From positions 1 to 7,552 of the forward strand of contig DIUL01000108.1 of NCBI GenBank assembly GCA_002422345.1: a stretch of 7,552 bases of DNA, written 5' to 3'. The number at the start of each line of letters is the position of its first letter. Within the stretch, counting starts at the first letter, position 1. Both the position numbers and the translations under genes were made by a program. This stretch comes from Acetobacteraceae bacterium UBA6159. Lineage in GTDB: Bacteria > Pseudomonadota > Alphaproteobacteria > Acetobacterales > Acetobacteraceae. Under the pieces are notes generated by a model, which saw only the letters and a list, made by a program, of their open reading frames with translations, was not told where the DNA came from and did no database searches. This document shows, in pieces, positions 1 through 6,115 of this stretch.

Positions 1-966
1 GTCAGCGTTGAACAGCCGTGCGGTCCTGGGACCCTTGCCTTGTCGGGAGGCGGCGACTTCCTCATCGGCAATGCTGTCACGGCGACGGTGGATTTCGCCA
101 AGGCTGACGGGACGCTGATCATGGGGCGCGATGAAGCTCCGGTCGGCACGGACATCACCATCATCAACTTTGGTATGGACGATATCATCCGGTTGCCCAG
201 TGCAATCACGTCGGCCAGCTATACGACACTCTCGGCCTCTCAAGGGCGGCTCGACATCATCACCGACGCCGGCGCCATCAACTTCATCTTTGACGGGCCG
301 TACACCGCGGCACCGTCGTTGCAATTCGCGTACGGAACGGAAATCCGGCAGAGCAATTTCCAGATTCACGGCGACCTTCCCCGCCCCATCCCTTGCTTCG
401 CAACGGGCACAAGGATCATGACCTCCACCGGCCCGGTCGCGGTCGAGGACCTGCGGGAAGGCAACCTCGTCAGGACCGCCCGCACCGATGGCTTCCGACC
501 CATCATCTGGATCGGCCACCGCCACGTCGACCTGGCAGCCCACCCGACCCCCGAGGCCGTGATGCCCGTCCGCGTCCACTCCGGCGCCTTCGGCAAGAAC
601 CTGCCCGAACGGGACCTGTTCCTCTCCCCCGATCATGCCGTGTTCCAGGAAGACGTGCTGATCCCGGTGAAGCACCTGCTGAACGGCACCTCGGTCGCGC
701 GAGTCCCGATGCAACGCGTCACCTACTGGCACGTCGAACTCGACAGGCACGACGTGCTGCTGGCCGAGGGGTTGCCGGTCGAGTCCTACCTCGACACGGG
801 GGACCGATCCTCCTTCCAGAACGGCGGGGCGGTCGTGGCGATGCACCCGACGTTCAACGCCATCAGCCGCGATGCCGGCGGCTGCGCCCCGGTGGTCATC
901 ACCGGCCCGGAACTGGCACGGACGCAGGCCACCCTCGTCCAACGCGAATCGGCGCGCGCGGCCTAA
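1..966 (+). CDS. Hint-domain (Hint_2, Hedgehog/intein fold) protein, 5' truncated
   Basis: The frame is open from the first base, so the true start lies upstream; a TTG at 40 is probably internal. The first ~130 codons are Gly/Ala/Ile/Asp-rich and look like the beta-strand passenger of a secreted or surface protein. The Hint domain begins with PCFATGTRI (catalytic-type Cys codon 394-396), followed by a G-x-V-x-V-E-D-L-x-x-G-N block as in Hint_2 proteins. The block-B-like motif LSPDHAVF has its His codon at 634-636. Then come VTYWHVELDRHDVL and LAEGLPVESYLDTG, both typical of the C-terminal half of this family in Acetobacteraceae and Rhodobacteraceae. Family knowledge: Hint folds can carry out self-cleavage at the Cys, but the substrate and role of Hint_2 proteins are largely unknown. 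No C-terminal intein block (His-Asn) or extein is visible after the domain, so splicing is unlikely. It is followed 47 bp later by the thioesterase gene, with no evident functional link. Confidence 0.85.
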   Translation, partial: VSVEQPCGPGTLALSGGGDFLIGNAVTATVDFAKADGTLIMGRDEAPVGTDITIINFGMDDIIRLPSAITSASYTTLSASQGRLDIITDAGAINFIFDGPYTAAPSLQFAYGTEIRQSNFQIHGDLPRPIPCFATGTRIMTSTGPVAVEDLREGNLVRTARTDGFRPIIWIGHRHVDLAAHPTPEAVMPVRVHSGAFGKNLPERDLFLSPDHAVFQEDVLIPVKHLLNGTSVARVPMQRVTYWHVELDRHDVLLAEGLPVESYLDTGDRSSFQNGGAVVAMHPTFNAISRDAGGCAPVVITGPELARTQATLVQRESARAA

Positions 967-1013
967 CTCAACTGCCTTGACCCCACGGGCCGTCCTGAAC
1001 AAGGTGCGCCGCC

Positions 1014-1490
1014 ATGAGCACCCATGTGATTGAATACGAAGCCGTGGTCCTGCCGGAGTGGATCGACTCCAACGGCCACCTCAACCTCGCCTACTACGTC
1101 GTCATCTTCGACCTGGCGACCGACGCGTTCTACGACGCGCTCGGCATTGGCAATGCCTACCGGGAGGAGACGGGCAACTCCTGTTTCACCGCCGAGACGC
1201 ATACGGTCTACGAGCGTGAAGTCCATGTCGGCGACAAGGTCCTCGTCCGTTGCTGGCTGCTCGGCGCGGACAGCAAGCGCCTGCATTATTTCCACGAGAT
1301 GTTCCACGTGGAGAGCGGCGACCGCGCGGCCGTGCAGGAGCTGATGGCCCTTCATATAGATATGAGTGTCCGCCGGGTCGCGCCCTACCCACCCGACCGC
1401 CAAGCGATGCTGGCCGATGCGGTGGCGAAATACGCGCCGGCCGAACTGCCCAAGGGCGCCGGCCGGCGGATCGGAATGCCCGGGAAGTAG
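1014..1490 (+). CDS. Hotdog-fold acyl-CoA thioesterase (4HBT_2-like)
   Basis: A 158-residue single hotdog domain, a normal length for this family. Near the N-terminus is D18-S-N-G-H22-L-N24, the 4-hydroxybenzoyl-CoA-thioesterase-type motif whose Asp is the usual catalytic residue. The following long helix (about 25-45) and the segment THTVYEREVHVGDK (62-75) match the central strands of the fold. KRLHYFHEMFH and the later ALHIDMSVR resemble thioesterases linked to carnitine/betaine-CoA catabolism and the C-terminal domain of some L-carnitine dehydrogenases. That substrate is only a guess because no carnitine genes are nearby. Expected role: hydrolysis of a short or small acyl-CoA in the cytoplasm. 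The ATG at 1014 has an AAGGTG ribosome site at 1001-1006, 7 nt upstream, which supports this start. The gene converges on the minus-strand stress protein with 9 bp between the stop codons. Confidence 0.85.
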   Translation: MSTHVIEYEAVVLPEWIDSNGHLNLAYYVVIFDLATDAFYDALGIGNAYREETGNSCFTAETHTVYEREVHVGDKVLVRCWLLGADSKRLHYFHEMFHVESGDRAAVQELMALHIDMSVRRVAPYPPDRQAMLADAVAKYAPAELPKGAGRRIGMPGK

Positions 1491-1499
1491 CCTCCGGGC
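1478..1499. terminator. GC hairpin between convergent genes, possible weak bidirectional terminator
   Basis: GCCCGG at 1478-1483 pairs with CCGGGC at 1494-1499 around a 10-nt loop. The stem includes the last codons of the thioesterase gene and abuts the stop codon of the minus-strand stress-protein gene. Neither strand shows a T-run after the stem, so this is not a classical intrinsic terminator. It may still limit read-through or protect the 3' ends. Confidence 0.35.
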
Positions 1500-2366
1500 T
1501 TAGTGCGCCATCAGCACCGGGATCGGCGCGTTTTCCAGCACCGCGCGGGTGAAGCCGCCGAACACGGCCTCCCGCAGGCGGGTGTGGCCGTAGCCGCCCA
1601 TCACCAGCAGGGTCGCCTTGGCGTCGCGGGCGGCGTTCATCAGCACCTCGACCGGTTCCGCCGACCCGCGCGGCAGGACCTTGATCTCGACCGTGTTGTG
1701 CCAGCGCAGGGCGGCGGCGAGCCTGGCGGGCGAGGGATCGGGGTCGGAGTCCGCGGACTCCTGGACGGTCAGGATGACGACCTTGCTCCCCTTGCGGATG
1801 AAGGGCAGCGCGGCGGCGACACCCTTGGCCGATTCGCGGGTGTTCTTCCAGGCCACCACCACCGGGCCATCCAGCCCCGCCGGCGCCTGGTCGGGCGCGA
1901 CGATCAGGGGCTTGCCGCTGTCCATCAACGCGGCTTCCAGCACATCCATGGCCACCAAACCGCCCTCGCGGCCCCGTCCGGCGATCACGAGGTCCGAGGT
2001 CCGGCCGTGTTCGGCGAGCCAGTCGGCCTCATTCCCCACCTCGGTCCGCCATTCCCCGGTGACGCCGGGCGCGCCGGGCGAATCGGCCAGGGTGACGTTG
2101 TTCGCGGTGCGAAACGCGTTCCAGGCCTGCATCGCCGCCTGCTCCCGCGCCTCGGATTGCCCCTCCAGGTCCGCGATCATCGTATCGAGGCCGGCGGTGA
2201 CGCCCATGTCGACCGAGGCCATGGTCGCGATTTCCCGCCGCACATCCGGACGGACATGCAGGGCGACCAGATGGCTGTCGAACAGGCGGGCCGCGGCCAG
2301 GGCGGTCCCGAGGACGGCGGTGTCGTCGCTCGTGCCGGTTACCGGTACCAGGATCACTTTGGGCAT
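1500..2366 (-). CDS. Tandem-domain universal stress protein (UspA family)
   Basis: A 288-residue protein with two Usp domains. The first is about residues 1-157, starting PKVILVPVTGTSDD and ending with DLVIAGRGREGG...KPLIVAP. The second is about 168-288, starting GPVVVAWKNTRESA and ending with LLVMGGYGHTRLREAVFGG and a terminal PIPVLMAH strand. The second domain carries G257-x2-G260-x9-G270, the glycine frame of the ATP-binding loop of UspFG-type proteins. The Ser/Thr that usually follows is Gly271, with Thr273 two residues on. The first domain has a degenerate loop (GRGREGG), as is common in tandem Usps. The role, known only for the family, is cytoplasmic nucleotide-binding stress tolerance, often under oxygen limitation or stationary phase. 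The ATG is preceded by a GAGGGAGC ribosome site (complement of 2375-2382). The gene is divergent from the MFS exporter. A TTGA-N6-TCAA palindrome 63 bp upstream suggests control by a CRP/FNR-family regulator. Confidence 0.93.
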   Translation of the reverse strand: MPKVILVPVTGTSDDTAVLGTALAAARLFDSHLVALHVRPDVRREIATMASVDMGVTAGLDTMIADLEGQSEAREQAAMQAWNAFRTANNVTLADSPGAPGVTGEWRTEVGNEADWLAEHGRTSDLVIAGRGREGGLVAMDVLEAALMDSGKPLIVAPDQAPAGLDGPVVVAWKNTRESAKGVAAALPFIRKGSKVVILTVQESADSDPDPSPARLAAALRWHNTVEIKVLPRGSAEPVEVLMNAARDAKATLLVMGGYGHTRLREAVFGGFTRAVLENAPIPVLMAH

Positions 2367-2421
2367 TGTGGGCTGCTCCCTCGCATTGGCCGGCAGGTTG
2401 GCAGCTTCGGCGCCGGCCCGC

Positions 2422-2437
2422 GTTGACCCACGTCAAC
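2422..2437. promoter_or_regulatory. FNR/FixK/Dnr-like palindromic operator candidate
   Basis: GTTGAC (2422-2427) and GTCAAC (2432-2437) form a perfect 6-bp inverted repeat around CCAC. It contains TTGA-N6-TCAA, the conserved half-site pattern of the FNR/FixK/Dnr branch of CRP-family regulators. Its centre (2429.5) is 63.5 bp from the start codon of the stress protein and the same distance from the chosen start codon of the exporter. If it acts as a class II site (centre near -41.5), the stress-protein leader would be about 20 nt and would just contain its ribosome site. No strong -10 is visible on either side, as is common for activator-dependent promoters. The match is direct; the function is inferred. 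Confidence 0.5.
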
Positions 2438-2492
2438 CGCGGTGCGGCAATGCGGGCTTTCCCTTGCGGCGGCCACGCGCGACACTGAGTCC

Positions 2493-3941
2493 ATGTCGGA
2501 TACGCCGCCAGCGCCCCCCACGACTCGGATCAGGACCACGCCGCGGACCCGGCTGACCGCGGTGATCGTCGCCTGCGCGCTGTTCATGCAGAACCTCGAC
2601 TCGACGATGATCGCCACCGCCCTGCCGACGATGGCGGAGGCCTTCGGCTACGACCCGGTGCGGATGAATGTCGCCCTGACGTCCTATCTGCTCAGCCTGG
2701 CGGTGTTCATCCCGGCCAGCGGGTGGATCGCCGACCGCTACGGCGCGCGGAACGTGTTTCGCGCCGCGATCGTCGTGTTCACCCTCGGCTCGATCCTGTG
2801 CGGCCGGTCGCAGAGCCTGGAATTCCTGATCTTTGCCCGCATCCTGCAAGGGATCGGCGGGGCTATGATGGTGCCGGTCGGGCGGCTTCTGCTGCTGCGC
2901 ACGGCGGCGAAGACCGAGCTTGTGGCGGCCATGGCCTGGCTCACGACTCCGGCGTTGCTGGGCCCTGTCCTGGGGCCGCCCATCGGCGGGTTCATCGTCA
3001 CCTATCTGGACTGGCGCTGGACGTTCAACATCAACATCCCCATCGGCGTGTTGGGCTTTGTCCTGGTGACGATGTTCATCGAGGATGTGCGGGAGCCTCC
3101 ACGGGGCGCCTTCGATGTGCGCGGGCTGATCCTGTCGGGCACCGCGCTGGCAGGGGTGATGTTCGGGCTGGAGACGCTGGGGCGCGGCATCACGCCGCCC
3201 GGCGTCAGTGAGGGCATGATCGCCACCGGCCTGATCGCCGGCGTCCTGTATGCGTGGCATGCGAGGCGGCACCCCGCGCCGCTCCTGGATTTCACACTGA
3301 TGCGATTGCCGTGCTTCGGCGTGGCGTTCACGGCGATGATGCTGTTCCGCACCGGCATCGGGGCGATCCCCTTTTTGCTGCCGCTGATGTTGCAGGTCGG
3401 ATTCGGCAAATCGGCGATCGAAAGCGGCCTGATCACCTTCGCGAGTTCGGCCGGCGCCCTGCTGATGAAGCCCGCCGCCCAGACCGCGTTGAGAATGTTT
3501 GGTTTTCGCAACACGCTGGTCTGGAACGGGCTGTTCTCGGGCATCATGCTGGCCACCTGCGCGGCGTTCCGCCCGACCTGGCCGGCGGCGGCGATCTACG
3601 CGATCCTGCTGGTCGGCGGGTTCCTGCGGTCGCTGCAATTCACCGCCTACAACACGCTGGCCTATGGCGACGTGCCGCGGGCGCGCATGAGTTCGGCCAC
3701 GAGTCTCTACACCGCCGGCCAGCAGCTCGCGGCGACGATCGGCGTCTCGGCCGGCGCGGTTTCGCTGGAGCTGGCGCGGGTCTTCTCGGGCCATGTGGAG
3801 GCGGAACCGGCGGATTTCAGCGTCGCGTGGCTGGTCGTGGGCGGGCTGACCCTGGCCGCGGCGCCGGTGGCCTTGCTGATGCCCAGGACGGCGGGCGATG
3901 ATCTGACGGGCCGGCAGACAGCCCCGAAGGCGGGGGAATAG
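2493..3941 (+). CDS. MFS drug exporter, DHA2 (EmrB/QacA-like) family, 14 TM
   Basis: 482 residues with about 14 hydrophobic segments, the usual size for proton-driven DHA2 exporters of the inner membrane. Signature motifs appear in order. NLDSTMIATALPTM (34-47) is the TM1 motif D1. GWIADRYGARNVFR (77-90) is motif A in the TM2-3 loop. RILQGIGGA (116-124) is motif B, with R116 and Q119. GPVLGPPIGG (157-166) is the antiporter motif C in TM5. DWRWTFNINIPIG (173-185) follows, as is typical of EmrB relatives. The substrate cannot be told from sequence. No membrane-fusion (EmrA) partner lies next to it, and with 14 helices it may work alone. The ATG at 2493 is preferred over an in-frame GTG at 2442, which would add 17 unhydrophobic residues and sits only 5 bp from the operator-like palindrome. 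Neither start has a good ribosome site, so the start is less certain than the family. Confidence 0.9.
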   Translation: MSDTPPAPPTTRIRTTPRTRLTAVIVACALFMQNLDSTMIATALPTMAEAFGYDPVRMNVALTSYLLSLAVFIPASGWIADRYGARNVFRAAIVVFTLGSILCGRSQSLEFLIFARILQGIGGAMMVPVGRLLLLRTAAKTELVAAMAWLTTPALLGPVLGPPIGGFIVTYLDWRWTFNINIPIGVLGFVLVTMFIEDVREPPRGAFDVRGLILSGTALAGVMFGLETLGRGITPPGVSEGMIATGLIAGVLYAWHARRHPAPLLDFTLMRLPCFGVAFTAMMLFRTGIGAIPFLLPLMLQVGFGKSAIESGLITFASSAGALLMKPAAQTALRMFGFRNTLVWNGLFSGIMLATCAAFRPTWPAAAIYAILLVGGFLRSLQFTAYNTLAYGDVPRARMSSATSLYTAGQQLAATIGVSAGAVSLELARVFSGHVEAEPADFSVAWLVVGGLTLAAAPVALLMPRTAGDDLTGRQTAPKAGE

Positions 3942-3944
3942 CGC

Positions 3945-3960
3945 GTGGCCGCGATGCCAC
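3945..3960 (+). other. Small hairpin after the exporter gene
   Basis: GTGGC (3945-3949) pairs with GCCAC (3956-3960) around a 6-nt loop, four bases after the exporter stop codon. There is no T-run behind it, so it is at best a weak 3'-end structure. No better terminator is seen between the exporter and the F0 operon, so some read-through into the ATP synthase genes is possible. Confidence 0.25.
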
Positions 3961-4007
3961 ATGATGGGAAGCGACGGGTTTTGACCATCTCGGGCGGGGA
4001 AGCATTC

Positions 4008-4036
4008 TTGACACTCGTCACCCCCCCTTGTAGCAA
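4008..4036 (+). promoter_or_regulatory. atpIp: Candidate sigma-70-type promoter of the F0 operon
   Basis: A perfect -35 hexamer TTGACA (4008-4013) is followed 17 bp later by TAGCAA (4031-4036), a poor -10 (3 of 6 to TATAAT). A second -35-like TTGACC lies at 3981-3986, with ATTCTT about 17 bp downstream. This is the only region between exporter and atpI where a promoter could sit. The element assignment is inference from motif and spacing. Confidence 0.45.
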
Positions 4037-4055
4037 GCCCGCGCCTTCCGGAAAG

Positions 4056-4077
4056 GGGATGATCGTTCGAACATCCC
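4056..4077 (+). promoter_or_regulatory. Leader hairpin just before the atpI ribosome site
   Basis: GGGATG (4056-4061) pairs perfectly with CATCCC (4072-4077) around a 10-nt loop containing TTCGAA. The right arm directly abuts the G-rich tract (4078-4085) that serves as the atpI ribosome site. The left arm contains the ATG of a possible 10-codon leader ORF (4059-4091). It could affect initiation of the first F0 gene. Confidence 0.35.
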
Positions 4078-4091
4078 GGGGGTGGACATGA
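4059..4091 (+). CDS. Possible 10-residue leader ORF overlapping the atpI start
   Basis: ATG at 4059 opens a 10-codon frame (MIVRTSRGWT) whose TGA at 4089-4091 overlaps the atpI ATG as ATGA, the arrangement used for translational coupling. A purine-rich GAAAGGGG lies immediately upstream, but too close to the ATG for a normal ribosome site. The frame may be chance; nothing in the peptide is recognisable. Confidence 0.2.
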   Translation: MIVRTSRGWT

Positions 4092-4423
4092 CTAAGGATG
4101 CGGGCGGAGAGAAGCACTCCTTCGAGGAGCGTTTGAAATCCGCTCGAGGCAAGCAGGGGATGGATCCCCCACCGACGGCAAAGGGCAAGGAGCCTGATGT
4201 CCTAGGCTCGAACCCCCTCGGGGTTGGCTTGCGGGTAGGGCTGGAGCTGGTTTCGGCGTTCCTGGTGGCGGTTGCCATCGGTTATGGCCTGGACAAGCTG
4301 TTCGGTACCACGCCCATCCTGATGGTTCTGTTCATTCCACTGGGCGGCGCGGCTGGGGTGTTCAACGTGTATCGTTTGATGGCACCCAAGCCGAAGGACG
4401 AGTCGAAGACGGGAGACGTGTGA
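4088..4423 (+). CDS. atpI: AtpI/AtpZ-family ATP synthase assembly protein I
   Basis: 111 residues. A hydrophilic, charged N-terminus (1-45) precedes two membrane helices, about 50-68 and 76-97. LRVGLELVSAFLVAVAIGYGLD leads into TM1's end with G66-Y-G-L-D, and GAAGVFNVYRLM ends TM2. This R-x-G-x-E ... G-x-G-x-D ... G-x-x-x-N-x-Y-R pattern is characteristic of alphaproteobacterial AtpI. Family knowledge: AtpI is a membrane protein that aids c-ring assembly and may handle Mg2+; it is not part of the finished enzyme. The ATG at 4088 is chosen. An in-frame GTG at 4082 would add two residues and lies inside the G-rich tract that otherwise acts as the ribosome site. It is the first gene of the F0 operon, and its TGA ends 1 nt before the atpB GTG, implying coupled translation. 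Confidence 0.88.
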   Translation: MTKDAGGEKHSFEERLKSARGKQGMDPPPTAKGKEPDVLGSNPLGVGLRVGLELVSAFLVAVAIGYGLDKLFGTTPILMVLFIPLGGAAGVFNVYRLMAPKPKDESKTGDV

Positions 4424-4424
4424 C

Positions 4425-5180
4425 GTGGCGAGCGGATCAGGGGGCATCGACGCACTGGGTCAGTTCGCGCTGACCACGCATTTGGGCCCGATTGGCGCCT
4501 CGGTGAATTTCACCCAGTCAAATCTCATGATGCTGGTCGCGGCGGTTCTGACCGTGGCGCTCATGTGGATCGGCATGCGCCCTCGCGCCATGGTGCCCGG
4601 GCGGCTGCAGGCCGCGGCCGAGATGGGTTACGAAACGGTCATGTCGATGTGTGTCGACACGATCGGAGATGAGGGGAAGAAATTCTTTCCCATCGTGTTC
4701 ACGCTCTTTTTCTTCATCCTGTTCGGCAACCTGCTGGGCGTGTTCCCCTACTTCTTCACGTTCACGAGCCACATCGCCGTTACCATGGCGCTGTCGTTGT
4801 TCGTGTTCATGCTGGTCACCGTGGTCGCCCTGCGTGAGCATGGCATGCACTTCTTCAGCTATTTCGTGCCGCCGGGCGTGCCCGGGCTGCTGATCCCGCT
4901 GATGGTGCTGATCGAGGTGATCTCCTACCTGTCGCGCATCATCTCCCTGTCCGTTCGTCTGTTCGCGAACATGATGGCCGGCCACGTGATGTTGAAGGTG
5001 TTCGGCAGCTTCATCGTCATGCTGGGTGGCCTGGGCGTGATCGGTTATCCCGCCGCTGGCCTGTCGCTGGCGGTGAATACGATGCTGATCGGCTTCGAAC
5101 TGCTGGTGGCGTGCCTGCAAGCCTATGTCTTCGCGGTGCTGACGTGCATCTATCTGCACGACGCGGTCCACCTGCACTGA
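4425..5180 (+). CDS. atpB: F0F1 ATP synthase subunit a
   Basis: 251 residues with the hydrophobic profile of subunit a, the static half of the proton channel against the c-ring. The essential arginine is R178 in SLSVRLFANMMAGH. H187 and E225 (GFELLVA) lie 9 and 47 residues after it, the spacing recalled for yeast Arg176/His185/Glu223 rather than the E. coli arrangement. This fits the alphaproteobacterial/mitochondrial line. The N-terminus (MASGSGGIDALGQF) and the amphipathic FFPIVFTLFFFILFGNLLG segment (87-105) are typical. It starts with GTG at 4425, with GGGAG (4411-4415) 9 nt upstream. That ribosome site lies within the end of atpI, and the genes are 1 nt apart. A 74-nt spacer with a strong hairpin separates it from atpE. 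Confidence 0.97.
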   Translation: MASGSGGIDALGQFALTTHLGPIGASVNFTQSNLMMLVAAVLTVALMWIGMRPRAMVPGRLQAAAEMGYETVMSMCVDTIGDEGKKFFPIVFTLFFFILFGNLLGVFPYFFTFTSHIAVTMALSLFVFMLVTVVALREHGMHFFSYFVPPGVPGLLIPLMVLIEVISYLSRIISLSVRLFANMMAGHVMLKVFGSFIVMLGGLGVIGYPAAGLSLAVNTMLIGFELLVACLQAYVFAVLTCIYLHDAVHLH

Positions 5181-5202
5181 CACCGAATTCACCCTGAATG
5201 GT

Positions 5203-5224
5203 GCGGGCGAGGATCCTTGCCCGC
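5203..5224 (+). promoter_or_regulatory. Strong hairpin upstream of atpE
   Basis: GCGGGC (5203-5208) pairs with GCCCGC (5219-5224). The stem continues through a G-U pair, A-U and G-C, closing on a GATC loop (5212-5215), about 9 bp in all. It lies in the atpB-atpE spacer, ends 14 nt before the atpE ribosome site and is not followed by a T-run. It is more likely an mRNA-processing or stability element than a terminator. Confidence 0.5.
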
Positions 5225-5254
5225 CGCAACCGGATAACGAAAGGATACCGGACT

Positions 5255-5479
5255 ATGGACGTCGCTTCCGCCAAGATGCTGGGTGCCGGCATTTCCATGA
5301 TCGCCCTCGCCGGGGTCGGCATCGGCATGGGCACGATCTTCGGCCAGCTGGTTTCCAGCGTCGCCCGCAACCCGGCCGCGCGTGATCGCGTGTTCGGCCT
5401 GGCGATTCTGGGCTTCGCGCTGACGGAGGCCGTCGCGCTGTATGCGCTGGTCATCGCCTTCATCATTCTGTTCGTCTGA
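5255..5479 (+). CDS. atpE: F0F1 ATP synthase subunit c (proteolipid)
   Basis: 74 residues forming the two-helix hairpin of the proton-driven rotor ring. TM1 (about 8-32) holds the glycine ladder G20-V-G22-I-G24-M-G26-T-I-F-G30 that packs neighbouring subunits. The polar loop has the invariant R38-N39-P40 that contacts F1. TM2 (about 46-72) has the proton-carrying carboxylate E58 in ALTEAVALY, the equivalent of Asp61 in E. coli. A carboxylate without the Na+-ligand set indicates proton coupling. The ATG at 5255 is chosen: GAAAGGA (5239-5245) is 9 nt upstream and MDVASAKMLGAG is the usual family start. An in-frame ATG at 5198 would add 19 basic residues encoded across the upstream hairpin. Strong hairpins on both sides set this gene apart from the rest of the operon. 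Confidence 0.97.
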   Translation: MDVASAKMLGAGISMIALAGVGIGMGTIFGQLVSSVARNPAARDRVFGLAILGFALTEAVALYALVIAFIILFV

Positions 5480-5486
5480 TCGGGGG

Positions 5487-5511
5487 CGGGCGCGCCACCC
5501 GCGCGCGCCCG
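5487..5511 (+). promoter_or_regulatory. Strong GC hairpin downstream of atpE
   Basis: CGGGCGCGC (5487-5495) pairs perfectly with GCGCGCCCG (5503-5511), 9 bp around a 7-nt loop, starting 7 nt after the atpE stop. No T-run follows (TAGCAGCGCC), and the next gene starts 10 nt later. It may act as a 3'-end stabiliser or partial terminator for atpE mRNA and may limit initiation at atpF'. Confidence 0.55.
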
Positions 5512-5521
5512 TAGCAGCGCC

Positions 5522-6103
5522 ATGCTGACGTTCCGTCACATCGCCACCTTCGCTATCGGGGGGGCGACGCTGCTACCAGCTTCCGCCATGGCGGCTGGTG
5601 GCATGCCGCAGCTTGATTTCGCGAACCCACTGACGATCAGCCAGGTCGTCTGGGGCGCGATAATCTTTATCGTCCTCTATCTCCTGCTGTCCCGCTTCGC
5701 TCTGCCGAAGGTGGGTGAGGTGCTGGCGGAACGCGCGTCGCATATCGCGCGCGATCTGGAAGCGGCTCGCGCGTCGAAGGAAAAGGCCGATTCCGGCATG
5801 GCGGACGCGACGCAGGCCATCGCGCGCGCCCGTTCCGAGGCCCAGGCCGCCGTGGCGGCCGCGCTCGAGGAAGCCAAGTCCGCGGCAGCCGCGCAGTCCG
5901 AGTCGCTGAACCAGCAACTCGACGTGAAGCTTAAGGCGGCCGAGGCCCAGATCGCGCAAGCGCGTGGTCAGGCCATGGGTGCCCTGCGGCAGGTCGCGTC
6001 GGAAACGGCCGGAGAGGTCGTGGCCCGGTTGACCGGTGCCTCGCCCGATCAGGGACGCGTCACGGCGATCGTCGGCGACGTCATGACGTCCCGCGGCGTC
6101 TGA
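5522..6103 (+). CDS. atpF': F0F1 ATP synthase subunit b'
   Basis: 193 residues. After an N-terminal stretch come GMPQLDFANPLTISQVVW (27-44) and a single membrane helix (about 41-58). Next is SRFALPKVGEVLAER, then a long Ala/Glu/Lys/Arg-rich helix (about 70-170) that forms the coiled-coil peripheral stalk with subunit b. GMPQLDF and ALPKV mark the b' rather than b type. The first 25 residues look like a cleavable signal peptide: basic start (R5), hydrophobic core, and AxA-type sites in ASAMAAGG. This is long for a stalk subunit, but N-terminal extensions of this sort occur in related b' proteins. The ATG at 5522 lacks a clear ribosome site and lies 10 nt after the hairpin. A later ATG at 5588 would remove the extension, but it has no ribosome site either. 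It is 12 nt ahead of atpF. Confidence 0.93.
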   Translation: MLTFRHIATFAIGGATLLPASAMAAGGMPQLDFANPLTISQVVWGAIIFIVLYLLLSRFALPKVGEVLAERASHIARDLEAARASKEKADSGMADATQAIARARSEAQAAVAAALEEAKSAAAAQSESLNQQLDVKLKAAEAQIAQARGQAMGALRQVASETAGEVVARLTGASPDQGRVTAIVGDVMTSRGV

Positions 6104-6115
6104 GGGAGCAGGGCC

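Noticed and set aside
2442..2492. GTG start of the MFS exporter at 2442
   Set aside because: No ribosome site, and it adds a 17-residue extension almost touching the operator-like palindrome. ATG 2493 fits the family start better, although its own ribosome site is weak.
1503..2556. Long plus-strand frames opposite the universal stress protein
   Set aside because: Low-complexity Arg/Ala/Gly products in two frames. The minus-strand Usp protein is unambiguous and has a good ribosome site.
2433..3962. 509-codon open frame on the minus strand
   Set aside because: It lies antisense to the MFS exporter, which has all expected motifs. The minus-strand product is a low-complexity Arg/His/Gln/Gly/Pro sequence typical of a shadow frame in GC-rich DNA.
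5198..5254. Longer start for subunit c at ATG 5198
   Set aside because: It would add 19 basic residues encoded over a strong hairpin. ATG 5255 has a good ribosome site and gives the normal 74-residue protein.
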